Origin: Isoetes taiwanensis
Taxonomy: Eukaryota > Streptophyta > Lycopodiopsida > Isoetales > Isoetaceae
Assembly (NCBI GenBank): GCA_021234155.1
Contig: JAJEKV010000017.1
Location: forward strand, 21,049,449-21,113,448
DNA length: 64,000 bases
Direction: 5' to 3'
Shown: in pieces, positions 22,776-34,055 of the stretch
Layout: each line of letters opens with the position of its first letter
Position numbering within the stretch: the stretch's first letter is position 1
The notes under the pieces: generated by a model
Database searches by the model: none
What the model was told of the DNA's origin: nothing
The model's input: only the letters and a program-made list of their open reading frames with translations
Made by a program: the position numbers and the translations under genes

Positions 22776-24010
22776 GTCTGAGGGGCCTCCACCGTCCCAA
22801 CCACTCCTCTTCGCAATATTCGAGGAAGATGGTTCAAGGAGAGTGGCTCGCATGTGCTAGAGGCACTTGGGACTAAAAAATGTGAGAATAGAAAGTGCAA
22901 GATTTGTAGAGAATGCAAGCCTTGGCTTCCTCTCCTGGGTTTCCCTCGCGGGTTAGTTGTAGAGGCCTCCACCCGGCCCGAGCCCCTCCCCTTCGCAATA
23001 TTCCCAATCTAAGATGGTTCAAGGAGAGTGACTCGACCGGGTCGAGGCCACCGCTACCATACACGTGAGAATTGGTCGGTTAAGGGATTCTCGACTTTTG
23101 CAGTCGAGAATGCATCGTTGGTCGCTGTTTCATTTTTCGACCGCAAGTCGAGAATGCCTGGCCATCCGTAACTCCCAAGTTAGTACACACCTGAAAATCC
23201 GGTTAAGGCATTCCCACTGCGAGGCGAGAATGCGCATGTCTATGGTTTCAGAGTGGCTCGACCGGGTAGAGTGCGACCAATAATGTGAGAATTGGTCGCT
23301 GAGATTCTCGACTAGCGAAGTCAGAATGCTGCGGTTCACATTTCGACCGCAAGTCGAGAATGCCTTAGCCATCGAATGGTACACATGGAGTGCCGCTGGG
23401 TAAGGCATTCCCACCAAGGAAATGAGAATGCATACGCCAAGCTCGCGGGTTTCCCCTCGGGTTGTTAAGAGTTGGCCTCCCAGACAAACAAAACAACTTC
23501 CCTTCGCAATGTCCGAGGAAGATAGAAGGAGAGTTGTTAAGACCGCCTCCAGCCAGCTCTAGAGTGTACAGAGAAAGCTGGGCCGCTTTCTCACGAAGTC
23601 GAGAAAGCTGCCAAATAAAGACCTTCGGTGGTTAGCCGAGGGCCTCCACCCAATCGTGAGCCCATCCCCTTCGCAATATTCGGACGAAGATGGTTCAAGG
23701 AGACGGTCTTTGATTGGGTAGAGGCCATTGGAATTACAATAATGTGAGAATTGGGTTGTTAAGAGTTGGCCCGCAGACAAAGGAAAACCACTTCCCTTCG
23801 CAATGTCCGAGGAAGATAGAAGGAGAGTGGTTAAGACCGCCCGCAGCAGCCAGCTCTAGAGTGCACTAGAGCTCGCTTTCTCGACTCACGAAGTCGGTGA
23901 AAGCGCCAGCACTCAGCTGGTTAGTCGCCGAGGCCTCCACCCGCCGGAGCCCTCTTCGCAATATTCGGCGAGCATGGTTCGGCGAGAGTGGCTCGACCGG
24001 GTGGAGGCAC
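22776..24010. repeat. Tandem array of long covarying hairpins with a 'cttcgcaatattcgagg' loop
   Basis: Six or more units share a core 'ccttcgcaat(a/g)ttcgaggaaga' flanked by complementary arms. The unit at 22962-23048 pairs GGCCTC/GAGGCC and ACCCGG/CCGGGT. The unit at about 23650-23730 pairs ACCCAATC with GATTGGGT. The unit at 23940-24007 pairs GCCTCCACCC with GGGTGGAGGC. Two shorter units pair AACAACT (23492-23498) with AGTTGTT (23532-23538), and AACCACT (23786-23792) with AGTGGTT (23826-23832). Arms differ between units but stay complementary within each unit. No long open frame crosses the array. Confidence 0.85.
23080..23440. repeat. Two ~230-bp higher-order repeat units carrying TCGA hairpins
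   Basis: The segments 23055-23240 and 23286-23435 repeat the same order: 'gagaattggtcg', a hairpin ATTCTCGACT / AGTCGAGAAT (23087-23111), a second hairpin (ttttcgac / gtcgagaa), 'gccttagccatc', 'gtacacac', and 'taaggcattccca'. The second copy has small deletions in the arms. Confidence 0.75.
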
Positions 24011-24235
24011 CGCGCGACCGCACAAAGGGCCATTGGCAGGGATCACATTCTCGACTAATGAAGTCGAGAAGGTCGCAGCAGGGTTCTAAAGAATGTGAAG
24101 ACATTGGGTAGCCGCGGGTAATTCGGTCAAGAAGTCGAGAATCCTCAACCCGCCAACAGCCCGTAGTGTACACTTCCCTTTCTCGCCAAAGTCGAGAAGT
24201 TCTCGACTCGCCGAAGCGAGAAGAAGGCCTCAGAC
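23870..24235. repeat. Further TCGA hairpins
   Basis: Copies occur near 23876 (ctttctcgact / aagtcggtgaaag), 24048 (attctcgact / aagtcgagaa), 24130 (half-site) and 24180-24223 (two overlapping, one with the variant arm ttctcgactcgcc). The ends of this cluster fade into unrelated sequence after 24260. Confidence 0.65.
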
Positions 24236-24499
24236 TTCCCGGACTGTTGGCAAGCTGAAGTATTCTCAACTCGCCACTCCCTTCGCATGTCTCCTCGCAG
24301 TGGGATTTGCCGTGAGTTAGAAATGGAGATTCTCGGGAAGCAATTCCTATTCTCGAAGTTCTTGCCGAGAAAGACATTCCTAGTTATTTTCTCTAATGCT
24401 CGCAATATCTTACTTCCTAACACCAGCCCGATGATTTCTATCTCGGTTGCTTGCTACTACTTAACCACTATTCTCACTTGTGCCCTGTATAATGTATTC

Positions 24500-24665
24500 A
24501 ATTCAACCACAAGCAAGAAAAAAGATAACAAAAAACAGAAAACAATACAAAGATTAATGAGATTAATGAGAAAACAGAGAACAAAGGAGAACAAAGATGA
24601 AGAACATTAATGAGATTAATGAGAAACAAGGGAGAACAAGATTTAAAAAATGAGATTAAAAAGGG
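24500..24665. repeat. A/G-rich simple repeat 'gattaatgagaaa(ca)ag'
   Basis: Imperfect copies of 'agattaatgagattaatgagaaaacagagaac' recur two to three times. No coding potential is believed here, although Lys/Glu-rich frames exist. Confidence 0.7.
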
Positions 24666-24869
24666 TATGATATTACAAAACATACCCGAAGATTTGTCGG
24701 ATGAGGAGGAGGCTTCCGAAGTTCGCCCCATGTGGGTATAGTCGCTGGCAAAGCGTGAATAAGGATTTGTCCGGCAGAAATTGTATCGTGGATTAATAAG
24801 AGCCTCTAACAACGTAATATAAGTAAAAAATGCACTAAAGGACTTACGTAAAAACTAAAAAGCAAAGAC

Positions 24870-25140
24870 TAAAAGGGCCTCACTTTTTTTCTCAAAGCAG
24901 AACGCCGCCGAACAATGAATCTGGCACAGAACTTCTCGGCACCCGAAGCCGCCCCGATCCGGCCGACCAAGCCGCTGGCCATAAGATGGCCTTGAATCGC
25001 CGGCTCGACCGATCGCCGACGGGTAAAGCGGGCGCTAAGGAAACAGGGAGGAAGAGTGATCGAGAAAACAGGGGAGGAAGAATGGTCGGGGGAGAGGAAG
25101 AGGGTGCAAGCACTCGGCTGCACCCTCAACCCTCGTAAAA
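24870..25140 (-). other. GC-rich ORF of unknown meaning, with a 9-bp hairpin
   Basis: A minus-strand frame at 24869-25129 (86 codons) and an overlapping one at 24892-25113 lie in a GC-rich patch. Neither has a recognisable domain. GAGGGTGCA and TGCACCCTC (about 25099-25126) form a 9-bp stem with a 10-base loop. Confidence 0.25.
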
Positions 25141-25289
25141 GTGCAATAATAAAACCATTGTCACGCAGGGGCCATGCCCTCCATGACGCAAAGGCGGGAT
25201 AGCCGACATGGCCACGGCTTCAGCCTCTCAAGAGGCCACGCGGCCATGACAAAATATGAAAGGGTAGGTTATATGTTTATATATGTTAT

Positions 25290-25545
25290 CTTATGTATTT
25301 AATAAGGTTTCAATGGTTGTATTTAATATGGTTTCAATGGTTGTATTTAATATGGTTTCAATGGTTACAATGTTTACATATGGTTTAGAATGAGTGTGGT
25401 TGTATGCTTTTAATATGGTTATATGATTTTAGTTAATATGGTTGTATGATTTTAGTTAATATGGTTGTATGATTTAATATGATTATATTTAATATGTTTG
25501 TATGGTTTTATATGGTTCATATGGTCATATTTGTGGTGTTTGGGG
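25290..25545 (+). repeat. ~25-bp AT-rich tandem repeat
   Basis: About nine imperfect copies of 'aatatggtttcaatggttgtattt', grading into 'aatatggttgtatgattttagtt'. The array ends about 100 bp before the start of the next coding region. Confidence 0.85.
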
Positions 25546-25643
25546 CTATATGGTTTTAATGTGAGCTTTTTCATTCAGTGAGCATGTGAGATGAGTAAAA
25601 TGGAGCCGTGGAATTCCAAAGGAGGCCATTGCCCTAGGCTCCA

Positions 25644-28510
25644 ATGGAGGAAGATGGGTTGCCTTTTGTTGCACCCTTGCAATCGCATCGGTATTTGCAG
25701 AGGGGCATAATAACCGCAGCTGATCCATTTGATAGTGTGAATGATGAGAGGTCGGAGATGAACATCTTGGAGTTGGCATCAGAAGCTTCTTATCGGGTTG
25801 ATACTATCATGTCCCAGTGGAAGCTCTAGTGATTGCATTGTGTGCTCAGGGCTGCCGGAGTCCCAAGCTCAGCTTGAGATGGCCAATTAGATTTATTACA
25901 CACAAGAATGGTGATACTCTAGAATGCCCCATCGAACTACACACCCCAAGGCCCACCCAAGGCCATGTGGAAGATTTGGTGGTCGATGAGCATCCTTTGA
26001 TCACAAGGAAGAGACGCTTATGTCTTTCATAAAAGGCAGCCAAAGGTGCCCAAGAGGCCTAGAAGTGACAAATATTTAGAAAGGATGGAAAGTATGGCAC
26101 CAACCAAAGAAAACCCGAGGCAATTAGGGGACAAGAGTGTTGCAACCTAGATTGCACAAAGGCATTACAATGTGGATGACCTCGCGCATAAGGTCCCAAT
26201 ACATTGGACAGCTTTCAAAAAAGATAGGATTAATTTCATTTACTCCTTGTGTAGGAATTCCAAATGGCGATGAAAACACACGTGACTACCGCTATATCAA
26301 TTGAGGGGAATGAAGGTATGTATGAGAGCATTGAGATGGATTCTTGGGTGAGCAAGTCTTCATTTTACGTGATACCGGGAGCAAGTTAGAAAAGGGCACA
26401 CTTTGTTCCAACATGGTAATGCACTCACTTTGAAACCTAGAGCAAATACTCTAAAGGCCATTGCAGCCTTCGAGAGCTTTGTGAGATACATGTCTCAATC
26501 TATGCCCCACAAGTCGGCGGTGAACGAGCACCTGCAGCGCGAGTGGTGCAAAAGAGTGTTGCCACAACACTATATCCAAAAGGAGTGCCTTAAGGAGGTC
26601 AACTCCATCCTAGAAACCACCGAGGTAGGCCTCTTTTCTCAATCACATTTCAGCAAGTTATGGAGCACTCACTTCTCGACGCGGAGTGTCCTACAACACA
26701 TGCCATTCTCAAAGTGCAACACTTGCATTCAACTCAAGGATACACTTGCATCAACCGCAATAGAGAAAGAAAGAATGGCAATTAGGGGAGCAATTTGCAG
26801 ATCACCAAAGGGACCAAATATCATGTAGACAGCTTGTATTGGCAAAGGGAGAACATTTTCTCGAGATGCACCGGACAAATTTTTGTGTATAATTCATGAT
26901 AAGATGGACCAACACAAGACTTTCTTGCCAAAGCTAGATCCTTTACCCAAGCGCTTGTCAAAACGCTTTTCGATGAAAGTAAGTCCGGCGGGTGTATTAA
27001 CACATGGTCATGGAACTGAACATATGGTCATTTTGTGCTTGATCTATGGAGAGATGATCCAAACTTCCATGTGAGCTCTATTTTCAAGTGCCCGAGAACA
27101 CTAGAGAAAGGATCGATAGAAGGGAGGAGGTATTCCCTTCAAAGACCCATTTTTGAGGCTTTGATGGATGATCAACCGCTTTGTTACCAAAGGCGATAAA
27201 AAAAGCTCACATCCAAGGTGTCTAGTGAATCAAGGAGGACTTGGGATGATTTCCCCTTACTTGAGAAATCAATGCCTCGAGGAGCTATGTGTTCAGCTTG
27301 GACAACCTGCTGGAAAGAAAACAAGAATAGATGGATGTTTGGGGCAATGTCATACTTGACAGCAAGTGGGGAGTATTCAAAGTTGTGAAAGTGGGATTCA
27401 TGATGGTTGGGCATAATGCATGATGATATAGATGGATTCTTTGGAACTTTCTCCACCAAGCTCAAGAGAGAAAACGGACCACTCTCCCCGAACTAATGGA
27501 TGTGTTTGAGAGCTGCATTGACCCCAACCCAATGGCTTTGATGGATGAGGTTGCAGATTGGAAATCATTTGTAGAAGGATACTTGCTAGATGGCAAGGAC
27601 CAGTTGACAGGACACACAAAGCCACTTCAATTCAAGTTTTGGGTTAGGGATGGAATACCAATCATGCAATATAAGTGGAGACCAGGTGACAAGTTGTGGA
27701 TGCCCTCATAAAGGTATCGAAGTTGTGGCAAAGGGTGTCACTGGTGAAGTTCTCATTCCTAAAGGGCAGCTAAAACCACTACCTCCCTTCAAGACACCAA
27801 AGACTCTAGCCAACCGGTGAAGGGCATCAAGGATTACATAACGCACTGGGATGATGTTCGAAATGGAAAGCACACCTCCACTCTTAAGAAAAATCAAATG
27901 GACTCCCTAATCAAGTACTGGGAGAAAGTTGTGACATGCTTAGAAACTGAACAGCCATGTGGGAGGGAGCTAAGAGACGGGTTCTTGCCAGAGTCAAGAT
28001 GGGAGGGTTCTCAAGGTGCAAGCACGTCTAAGAATGCTCACTTGGGTCCCAACAAGGGTTCCAAGTGGTTTGTGGGAAGTAAGGCCTCAAAGCCGAAGTG
28101 GTTTGATCTTCCTGAGTGGGATCCCTTTGAGGACATCAAGGAAGGATACTTTGTGCTAGTAAGGCCTGATGATGAGGACTGTCCCAATATAGTTAGGGGT
28201 GGCACTCTCTCGATGTGACCACCACTATGCCTCGATGGAGAGGAGTTGCGCCCTCGGATTCCAAATTCAATATTGGGAGCCCATTGGGAGGCACAAGAAG
28301 GGCAACTTGAAGGAGCAATACACTGACTGCTGGGAGAAGAAGTGGAGGGCAAATTATGCTGACCCTCAAAGGAGGGAATTGGTGGAGTGTGTGGTATGGT
28401 CATATCCAAGTTCTCACATTGCAAAAGACAACACACACAAGATCCCAAGAAAGGAGATGGACAAGGCCATGAGCAACCTCCATGCTATATCATTGTATGA
28501 GGGTGCATAA
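25644..28510 (+). pseudogene. DUF7869-type uncharacterised protein gene, frameshifted
   Basis: Successive plus-strand frames carry one protein that needs several frame changes: 25644-25829, 25817-26032, 26403-26828, about 26840-27074, about 27080-27480, 27496-27711, 27817-28218 and 28199-28510. Landmarks in order are a VCMRALRWILGVS-like segment (read across frames), a Cys pair (FSKCNTC at about 26717), IHDKMDQHKT (about 26887), an 'LDNLLEENKNRW' segment (near 27300-27335), VGFMMVGH followed by a DDIDGFFGTFSTKL segment (27390-27450), and a C-terminal QFKFWVRDGIPIMQYKW. The MDQ...D-N...ENKN...VGH-x-D-D-x-D order is that of the uncharacterised proteins I know as DUF7869. The Asp/Asn/Glu spacing suggests an RNase H-like or transposase-related fold, but that is inference. 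The last block (28199-28510) ends cleanly. With this many shifts it is a pseudogene unless base-calling errors are to blame. Confidence 0.6.
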
Positions 28511-28996
28511 TATTGAGAAGTTTGAAAACTTTCTCAACTAGTGGTTTGTAAAATTTATGAGGAAAACAAGTAACCTAATTCTATGTGTGTCATGTGTAAT
28601 TCTATTCAAGCAATCAATTCAGAAATTTCTTTTATGGTGTGTGAGTCCCATTTTCAGTCCGAGTCCCAAAATTCAAGATTTGTCCCACTTTAATTAAATA
28701 CGACTTTATTTCTATTATTTGGTCATCATATTAGTTTGCATATACTAAGTAGTATTTGCAAAATGCACGCTTTCTTAAGCCATTGATCTTAGAGAAGGGG
28801 AAATTGCAATCACCTTTGGGTCAAAAAGTCGTGTTTTTTAATTAGTGTAGGGTTATTAGGTGTCCATTAGGTTGCATGGATTAGCTTGGCTCCACCGTGA
28901 TTTCTTTTGGTGCGCCATCGAGTGTGGGCTGCTTGACCACATGAACTTAGTAGATTAGGATCAACCGCTTTAGGATTGGCGGCACGCTGCCGCACA
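28511..28996. other. AT-rich flank of TIR element 1
   Basis: No open frame or repeat recognised. The bases just before 28997 form the left flank of the insertion. Confidence 0.5.
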
Positions 28997-28999
28997 TTA
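28997..28999. other. Target site duplication TTA (left)
   Basis: The trinucleotide TTA precedes the left terminal inverted repeat and is repeated directly after the right one at 40914-40916. Confidence 0.65.
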
Positions 29000-29030
29000 C
29001 ACACTGACCCCGATTTTTGGTCCACAGTTG
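29000..29030 (+). repeat. Left terminal inverted repeat of TIR element 1
   Basis: 31 bp pairing with 40883-40913 with three mismatches (positions 7, 14 and 27). Confidence 0.75.
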
Positions 29031-29850
29031 TTTTTTAGTTGTACGGAAGTGTTGTTTTATGCCAAAAACAACACCAAAATGGCCCCAAAAGTCCACGTGG
29101 CCCGTTTATCCGGATTTGCACAAAGAGACAGTGGTTTTTTGGCAAAAAAAATTTCCACGGTGGTCTTTTGGCAGAAAAATCCACGCGTAGAAAAAATTGA
29201 CATAGTTTTTGTGATTTTTTGTCAACGTGTATTTTTTTTCCTTCGCTGTTGTTTTTTAATGTAACCATGCGTTTTTTATCTTCGAAATTCCATGCGTAGG
29301 TCTCGATATTACCACACGTGAAACGCTAAATTACAACAGTAGTACAATATTAATTTCAATATTAGTACACATGGAAAACTGTAAAAGACAGTTTTTTTTC
29401 CTTTTCAATGTGTGTTGTTTTTTTTCTCTACTTGTAGTTCTTTAAGTTGATATTGTTTTCCCAAAAAAGGATATATAATATTCAAGAAACCCACATGTAT
29501 TGTTTTAAAATAGTTGTTGTTTTCAAATATTTTCCATCTTTCTATGTGTTGATATTTTTTCCTCCATATGTAGTTTTAAAGGGTGCTATTGTTTTTAATG
29601 CTATTAACTATTGTTTTTCTAAAATAAGGACATGTAGAAAAACATTATTATGACACATAGAAAAAGAGAGGTGTTGTTTCTAATGTGTCTTTTGACCAAT
29701 AAAATTTTAACACGTGACATACTTTTAAAATGAAAAAGCACGATTTTAAATAATAAAATATCAACATCGGGCACACAATTAAAAAAATTAGTCTATACCA
29801 TAATTTAAAAAAAGTTAATATATCATGAATTGTTTATTGATTTTGTTTAT
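29031..29850. repeat. Left subterminal region of TIR element 1
   Basis: T-rich sequence with repeated words: 'ttttttggcaaaaa', 'ttccacgg/ccacgcgtag', 'tgtgttgtttttttt', and ACATGT-type sites ('ccacatgta', 'ggacatgtagaaa'). ACATGT words also mark the right subterminal array. The two short overlapping frames at 29028-29268 are on opposite strands and are not genes. Confidence 0.5.
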
Positions 29851-31275
29851 TTTAAATTAACAAAGCCTTTTGGGAATCGAACCCAAACAAACCCATAAAG
29901 CATAATATTGTTCGATTGTAATTGGAATTCTAAGATTCTAATTGACAAGGTAATGGAGAAGATGCGGCTTATTTTTTGTTGTATTGTTAAGTGAATTATT
30001 GGTTTGAGAGAAAAAAAAATCCGTAACATAAGTCATAACCTTGGCAATGGATGCATTGAAACACTAAAATTATACAAAAAGACTTTTTATTGCAGTGCCT
30101 TACTACTTAAGTTTTAAAATCTTGACAAAAATGGTTTGCCTATTATTAAAGAAATATCATGCCGCTGATACAAAAACCGCTTTGATTTTACCATGAAATA
30201 GTACTCTGCTGCAACATTTTCTACTGCTGCAACATTTTCTTCATTTTCCTCTACGTATTCTCTGACAAAGAAAGTAAAGAAAGTCTGTTGAGAATATGAT
30301 TAAATCTCAAATTTCAACAAAAAACAAATGACACAAACCTCTGATCTTTTCTCAGGCCGCTTCAACTCCTCGGATTTAGGAGCATCATTTTTTAGTTTCT
30401 TGCCCATTCCGTGATCATACACAAAGTTAAAAAATAACCGGCTATAAACACGCATTAAAAGAGACTCATACAAAATATATTATGCATGCCTTAGAAGCAA
30501 ATGCTACAATGAATAAGAAAATGTGGACCTTTGATCATTTGTACCAAATAGCCGCTACGAACATGTGATTTTTGTTTTTTCAAACTTCAGCCCAATAGCA
30601 AATGAAATGCCTTGCAAAACTCCACGAATAATGCCTTTTTGGCTCTTTGCATGCTAAAAAAAAAAGGAAGCAAAAGAGTTAGTTTTAAGGTTAGATCACC
30701 TTACATCAAAGATAGAAATACCGTAAATGGGTTGAAACAACTTGAAGCTTCAGCTTCCATTTCGATTTTCTCAGTGGCAAGGATCCGGCGTAAGGCCTAA
30801 ATACAAAGAATGAGGCATTTGAAGAAGCAAAGATACACAAGCAAGAACTCGCCACAATTACCACAACTATAATAGTTACGACTATGGCTTTGGCGCTGCC
30901 CTTTTAATTGCAGCATTTCCATCTTCGCAGACCTTCCATTTGTGCCCGATTCATCACGACAGCCTCTCCGCTTGAAAACAAGACTTTGTTTCCCTCCTAT
31001 ATAACGCCTTTGCAGCTCCATGTATCTAAGCATTCTTTTAAACATTCTTGCTCATAAATCTCCCCAATTTTTCTCATTGACGGCTCCTGAAAACTTTCGT
31101 GAGTCGGGGCTTTGAAGGGTGAGCCGTAAAATTATGGATGCACATCCGCCGTGATGTCGTGGGCTTCAAATCGTGGGTTTCAGATCCGCTTCGTGCCATG
31201 GCTACAGATCCGCTTCGAATCTTGTCGTGGCCTAGGTAACATCCGGGTCGCGCCCCAAGGTAGGAAGAAACCGGG
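29851..31275. other. Interior of TIR element 1, no gene recognised
   Basis: AT-rich to about 30,600, then mixed composition. Open frames of 60-107 codons at 30612-30800 (+), 30797-31045 (-) and 31074-31397 (-) have no recognised domain. Confidence 0.4.
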
Positions 31276-31545
31276 CTCGCCAGCCATAGCCATAGCCAAG
31301 CTTCAGTCCAACAGAGTGCGCAAAACCCTCCGGGTGTCCGGACAGAAGTCGCGGCAAAATCCCATCGCCGATCTAATGAGGAAGAATGCCGACGCATCTT
31401 CGTGAGTGGCGATGGTGGCGATGGCTATTGTCGCGTCCCGGCCAAGACGATGTCATGGGAGGGCCATAGCCAAGCTTCAGTCCGGCATGAAGCCGCGGCG
31501 AAAACCCATTGCCATAGCCAAGCTTCAGGTAGGTCGAATGGGGGA
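31276..31545 (+). repeat. Repeat with 'ccatagccaagcttcag' core
   Basis: Three copies near 31287, 31464 and 31510. The first two are followed by 'tccaacagagtg...' and 'tccggcatgaagccgcgg', then 'aaaaccc/aatccc'. They keep a frame open (31151-31405 and 31406-31747) that I do not believe codes. Confidence 0.5.
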
Positions 31546-31889
31546 AACCGCCAAAGGTGGGAGATCGGCAATTAATTCAGCCAATAGCACAATAATACCA
31601 GATTGCAATCCCACCGGTCCGTCTGGGCCAAAAACTGCGGCCATCCATCCCATTACTTCAACTAATAAGATTACACTACACGGATACAATCTCGCCCATC
31701 CATCTTGGCCAAAATCTAGGCCATTCATCTCGCACTATGTATATTAATTTTAACTTTAATTTTCAACACGTGATCACATGTTCCATTATTTTTTATGGGT
31801 ATGGTTCCTTATGGGTCTTGCTATATTCAAGCCACATGGCCATGGCCAAAATGGCTTGAAGCGCCGCATGCACACCCCTTGCCTCGAGC

Positions 31890-31965
31890 ATTACCATACA
31901 ACCATCAATTCCAATGGATATGATTATTCAACCATCAATTCCAATGGATATGATTATTCAAATCT
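31890..31965 (+). repeat. 30-bp direct duplication in a small ORF
   Basis: 'caaccatcaattccaatggatatgattatt' is present twice in a row inside a 94-codon frame (31778-32062). The frame then predicts one hydrophobic segment (LLVIISSIALVGC). This may be a captured gene piece, but no family is recognised. Confidence 0.5.
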
Positions 31966-32173
31966 TCTTGTCATAATCTCATCCATTGCTCTAGTTGGAT
32001 GTTCCATTAGAGACAATGGATTTCGTACTAAAAAATATCGGGGACAAAAGCATAAAAAATAATGAGTTCTCGATAGAACATTAGTGGTGGCATAATGGTA
32101 TCAACCCTTCTTCTTTTATATCTCCTCTTTGAAAGTTTGAACTTCACTAATTTGATTCCATTTTATATGCAGT

Positions 32174-32345
32174 CCAACGTATCCACCACCTCCTCCTCCA
32201 ACATATGCACCACGTCCACCTCCAACATATCCATCACCTCCTCCAACATATCCACCACCTCCACCTCCACCTAAGTATGAAAATTCAAATCTCGGATACC
32301 CAACAATTCACCTCCACCTAATTATGCAATTCAATCTTAGCATAC
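32174..32345 (+). pseudogene. Proline-rich (extensin-like) exon fragment
   Basis: After a branch- and acceptor-like 'ttttatatgcag' the plus strand encodes repeats of TYPPPPPP, TYAPRPPP and TYPSPPP, then KYENSN, before the frame decays at about 32340. Tyr-Pro-rich repeats of this type occur in plant cell-wall and proline-rich proteins. The exon sits inside TIR element 1, so it is best read as captured host sequence. It could equally be a simple (CCA/CCT)n repeat that happens to stay open. Confidence 0.45.
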
Positions 32346-32534
32346 ACCAACAATTCACCTCCACCTAATTATGACAATTCAACCTAGAACATCAAACCAT
32401 TACCACCACCACCATAGCAAGATATATCGAGCTAATACTAAGGGAGATAAGTGAACTTTATCCAACTATATACTAAGATCAAATGAACCTATGAATACAA
32501 GGTAGTCATTCCAATATTTTCAACTAATCTTAAG

Positions 32535-33235
32535 GAGCCTAGGTGGCATGTTTGAGCCACCTTGGCACGCTTGAGCCTAGGTGGCATGTTGGAGCCACCT
32601 TGGCATGTTGGAGCCTAGGTGGCATGTTGGAGCCTAGGTGGCACGTTGGAGCCTAGGTGGCATGCTAGAGCTCACGAGGCATGTTGGAGCCTAGTTGGCA
32701 TGTTGGAGCCCACGCGGCATGTTGAAGCCCGTGGGCATGTTGGAGCCTAGGTGGCATATTTGAGCCACCTTGGCATGCTTGATCCTAGGTGGCACGCTGG
32801 AGCCAACTTGGCATGTTGGAGCTCACGGGCATGTTGGAGCCGACGCGGCATGTTGGAGCCACGCTGGCATGTAGGAGCCCACGGGCATGTTGGGCCTAGG
32901 TGGCATGTTTGACCCATGGAGCCTACGCGGGCATGTTGAAGCCATATGTGGTGGCATGTTGGAGCCTAGGTGGCATATTGGAGCCACCTTAGCATGCTTG
33001 AGCCTAGGTGGCACGCTGGAGCCAACTTGGCATGTTGGAGCTCACGTGGCACGCTTGAGCCCGTGGCATGTTGGAGCCTAGGTGGCATGCTAGGTGGCAT
33101 GTTGGAGCCCACGGGGCATGTTGGAGCGTAGGTGGCATGTTGGAGCCCACGGGCATGTTGGAGCCTAGGTGGCATGTTGGAGCCCACGCGGCATGTTGGA
33201 GCCTAGATGGCACGCTGGAGCCTAGGTGGCCAACC
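32535..33235 (+). repeat. 19-bp minisatellite, block 1
   Basis: Tandem variants of 'ggcatgttggagcctaggt' alternate with 'ggcatgttggagccacctt' and 'ggcatgttggagcccacgc/g'. Because 19 is not divisible by 3, all frames cycle through the same 19-codon phrase and stay open on both strands. The resulting ORFs are artefacts. Confidence 0.9.
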
Positions 33236-33267
33236 CCCGAGACTGACATCACAAAGGTTACCGAGGC

Positions 33268-34055
33268 GTGCTTTCCTATTAGTGCTCCCCGGAGGGCAAA
33301 TGCCAATGCCTCCCTTCCCTGAACCCGGCTTCCCTATCCCAATCGCTGAATTCTCCATTCAAGTAACTTGCTTCGGCGCAGCTCAAAAATTCAAGATCCG
33401 CCTGGGAGAACATATCAAACCGCAGTGTCCCGCAATGACCGTAGAAACCTGCCGCTTTTGTCGTTCGGGCAGACAAAGGTTCTTTCCATGAGATTTGACT
33501 TCTGTCGTCCAAACAAAGAAATTACCCTAGAGACCAAGTTACACCTGGCCATTTTTGCAGCAAAGAAACACGAACCCTCTACATGGCAAGATTCCGCGAC
33601 CCTCCGCTAAGGCCAATTCACTACTTAACGTGTTGGACATGAGCTACTTTGGCGCCCCGGGGCAGCAGGGTGGTCTTCTTCCCACGAAACTTGGTCTCCG
33701 TGGTAATGTCGATGTTTCGAGTCCATTGCGTAGTCGGATCACAATTCCGGTGGGAGAGTTGCCCGGTCGCGGGCCGGGGACCCTCCGTAGAGGACCTTTG
33801 GGTCTAACTTCTTCGAAGATTTTAGGGCTCCGCCTTCTCGGCCAACGCCCCCACTACCTCATGACATTGTGCAAAAATCCTGGTCCAATTTGACTGTATG
33901 GCCTCCAAAAACGTAAACCCCGCGGCGCTGCTAGGGTATTGTAGGGTTTACGCTATGGAGGTCGAAGTTTTATTCAGTTGCACTTGAGACATGGTCGAAA
34001 GTCGCAGCTGAAAACCGAAGCAATAGAAACCGACGGAAATGGGATTTGGATTTAC
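33268..34055 (+). repeat. 0.8-kb unit A (forward)
   Basis: Direct copy of the unit that follows (34056-34860). Landmarks are 'gagggcaaatgccaatgcctcccttcc', 'gaattctccattcaagtaacttgcttcgg', 'gtgttggacatgagcta', 'ggtaatgtcgatgtttcg', and 'gtttacgctatggaggtcgaagtttta'. Minus-strand frames repeat the phrase EASYLNGEFSDWDR in A and B, an echo of shared sequence and not proof of a gene. Confidence 0.8.

Noticed and set aside
29865-29890. tRNA T-arm-like GGGTTCGATTCCC on the minus strand
   Set aside because: No acceptor stem, D arm or A box can be placed around it. It is probably chance or a SINE fragment.
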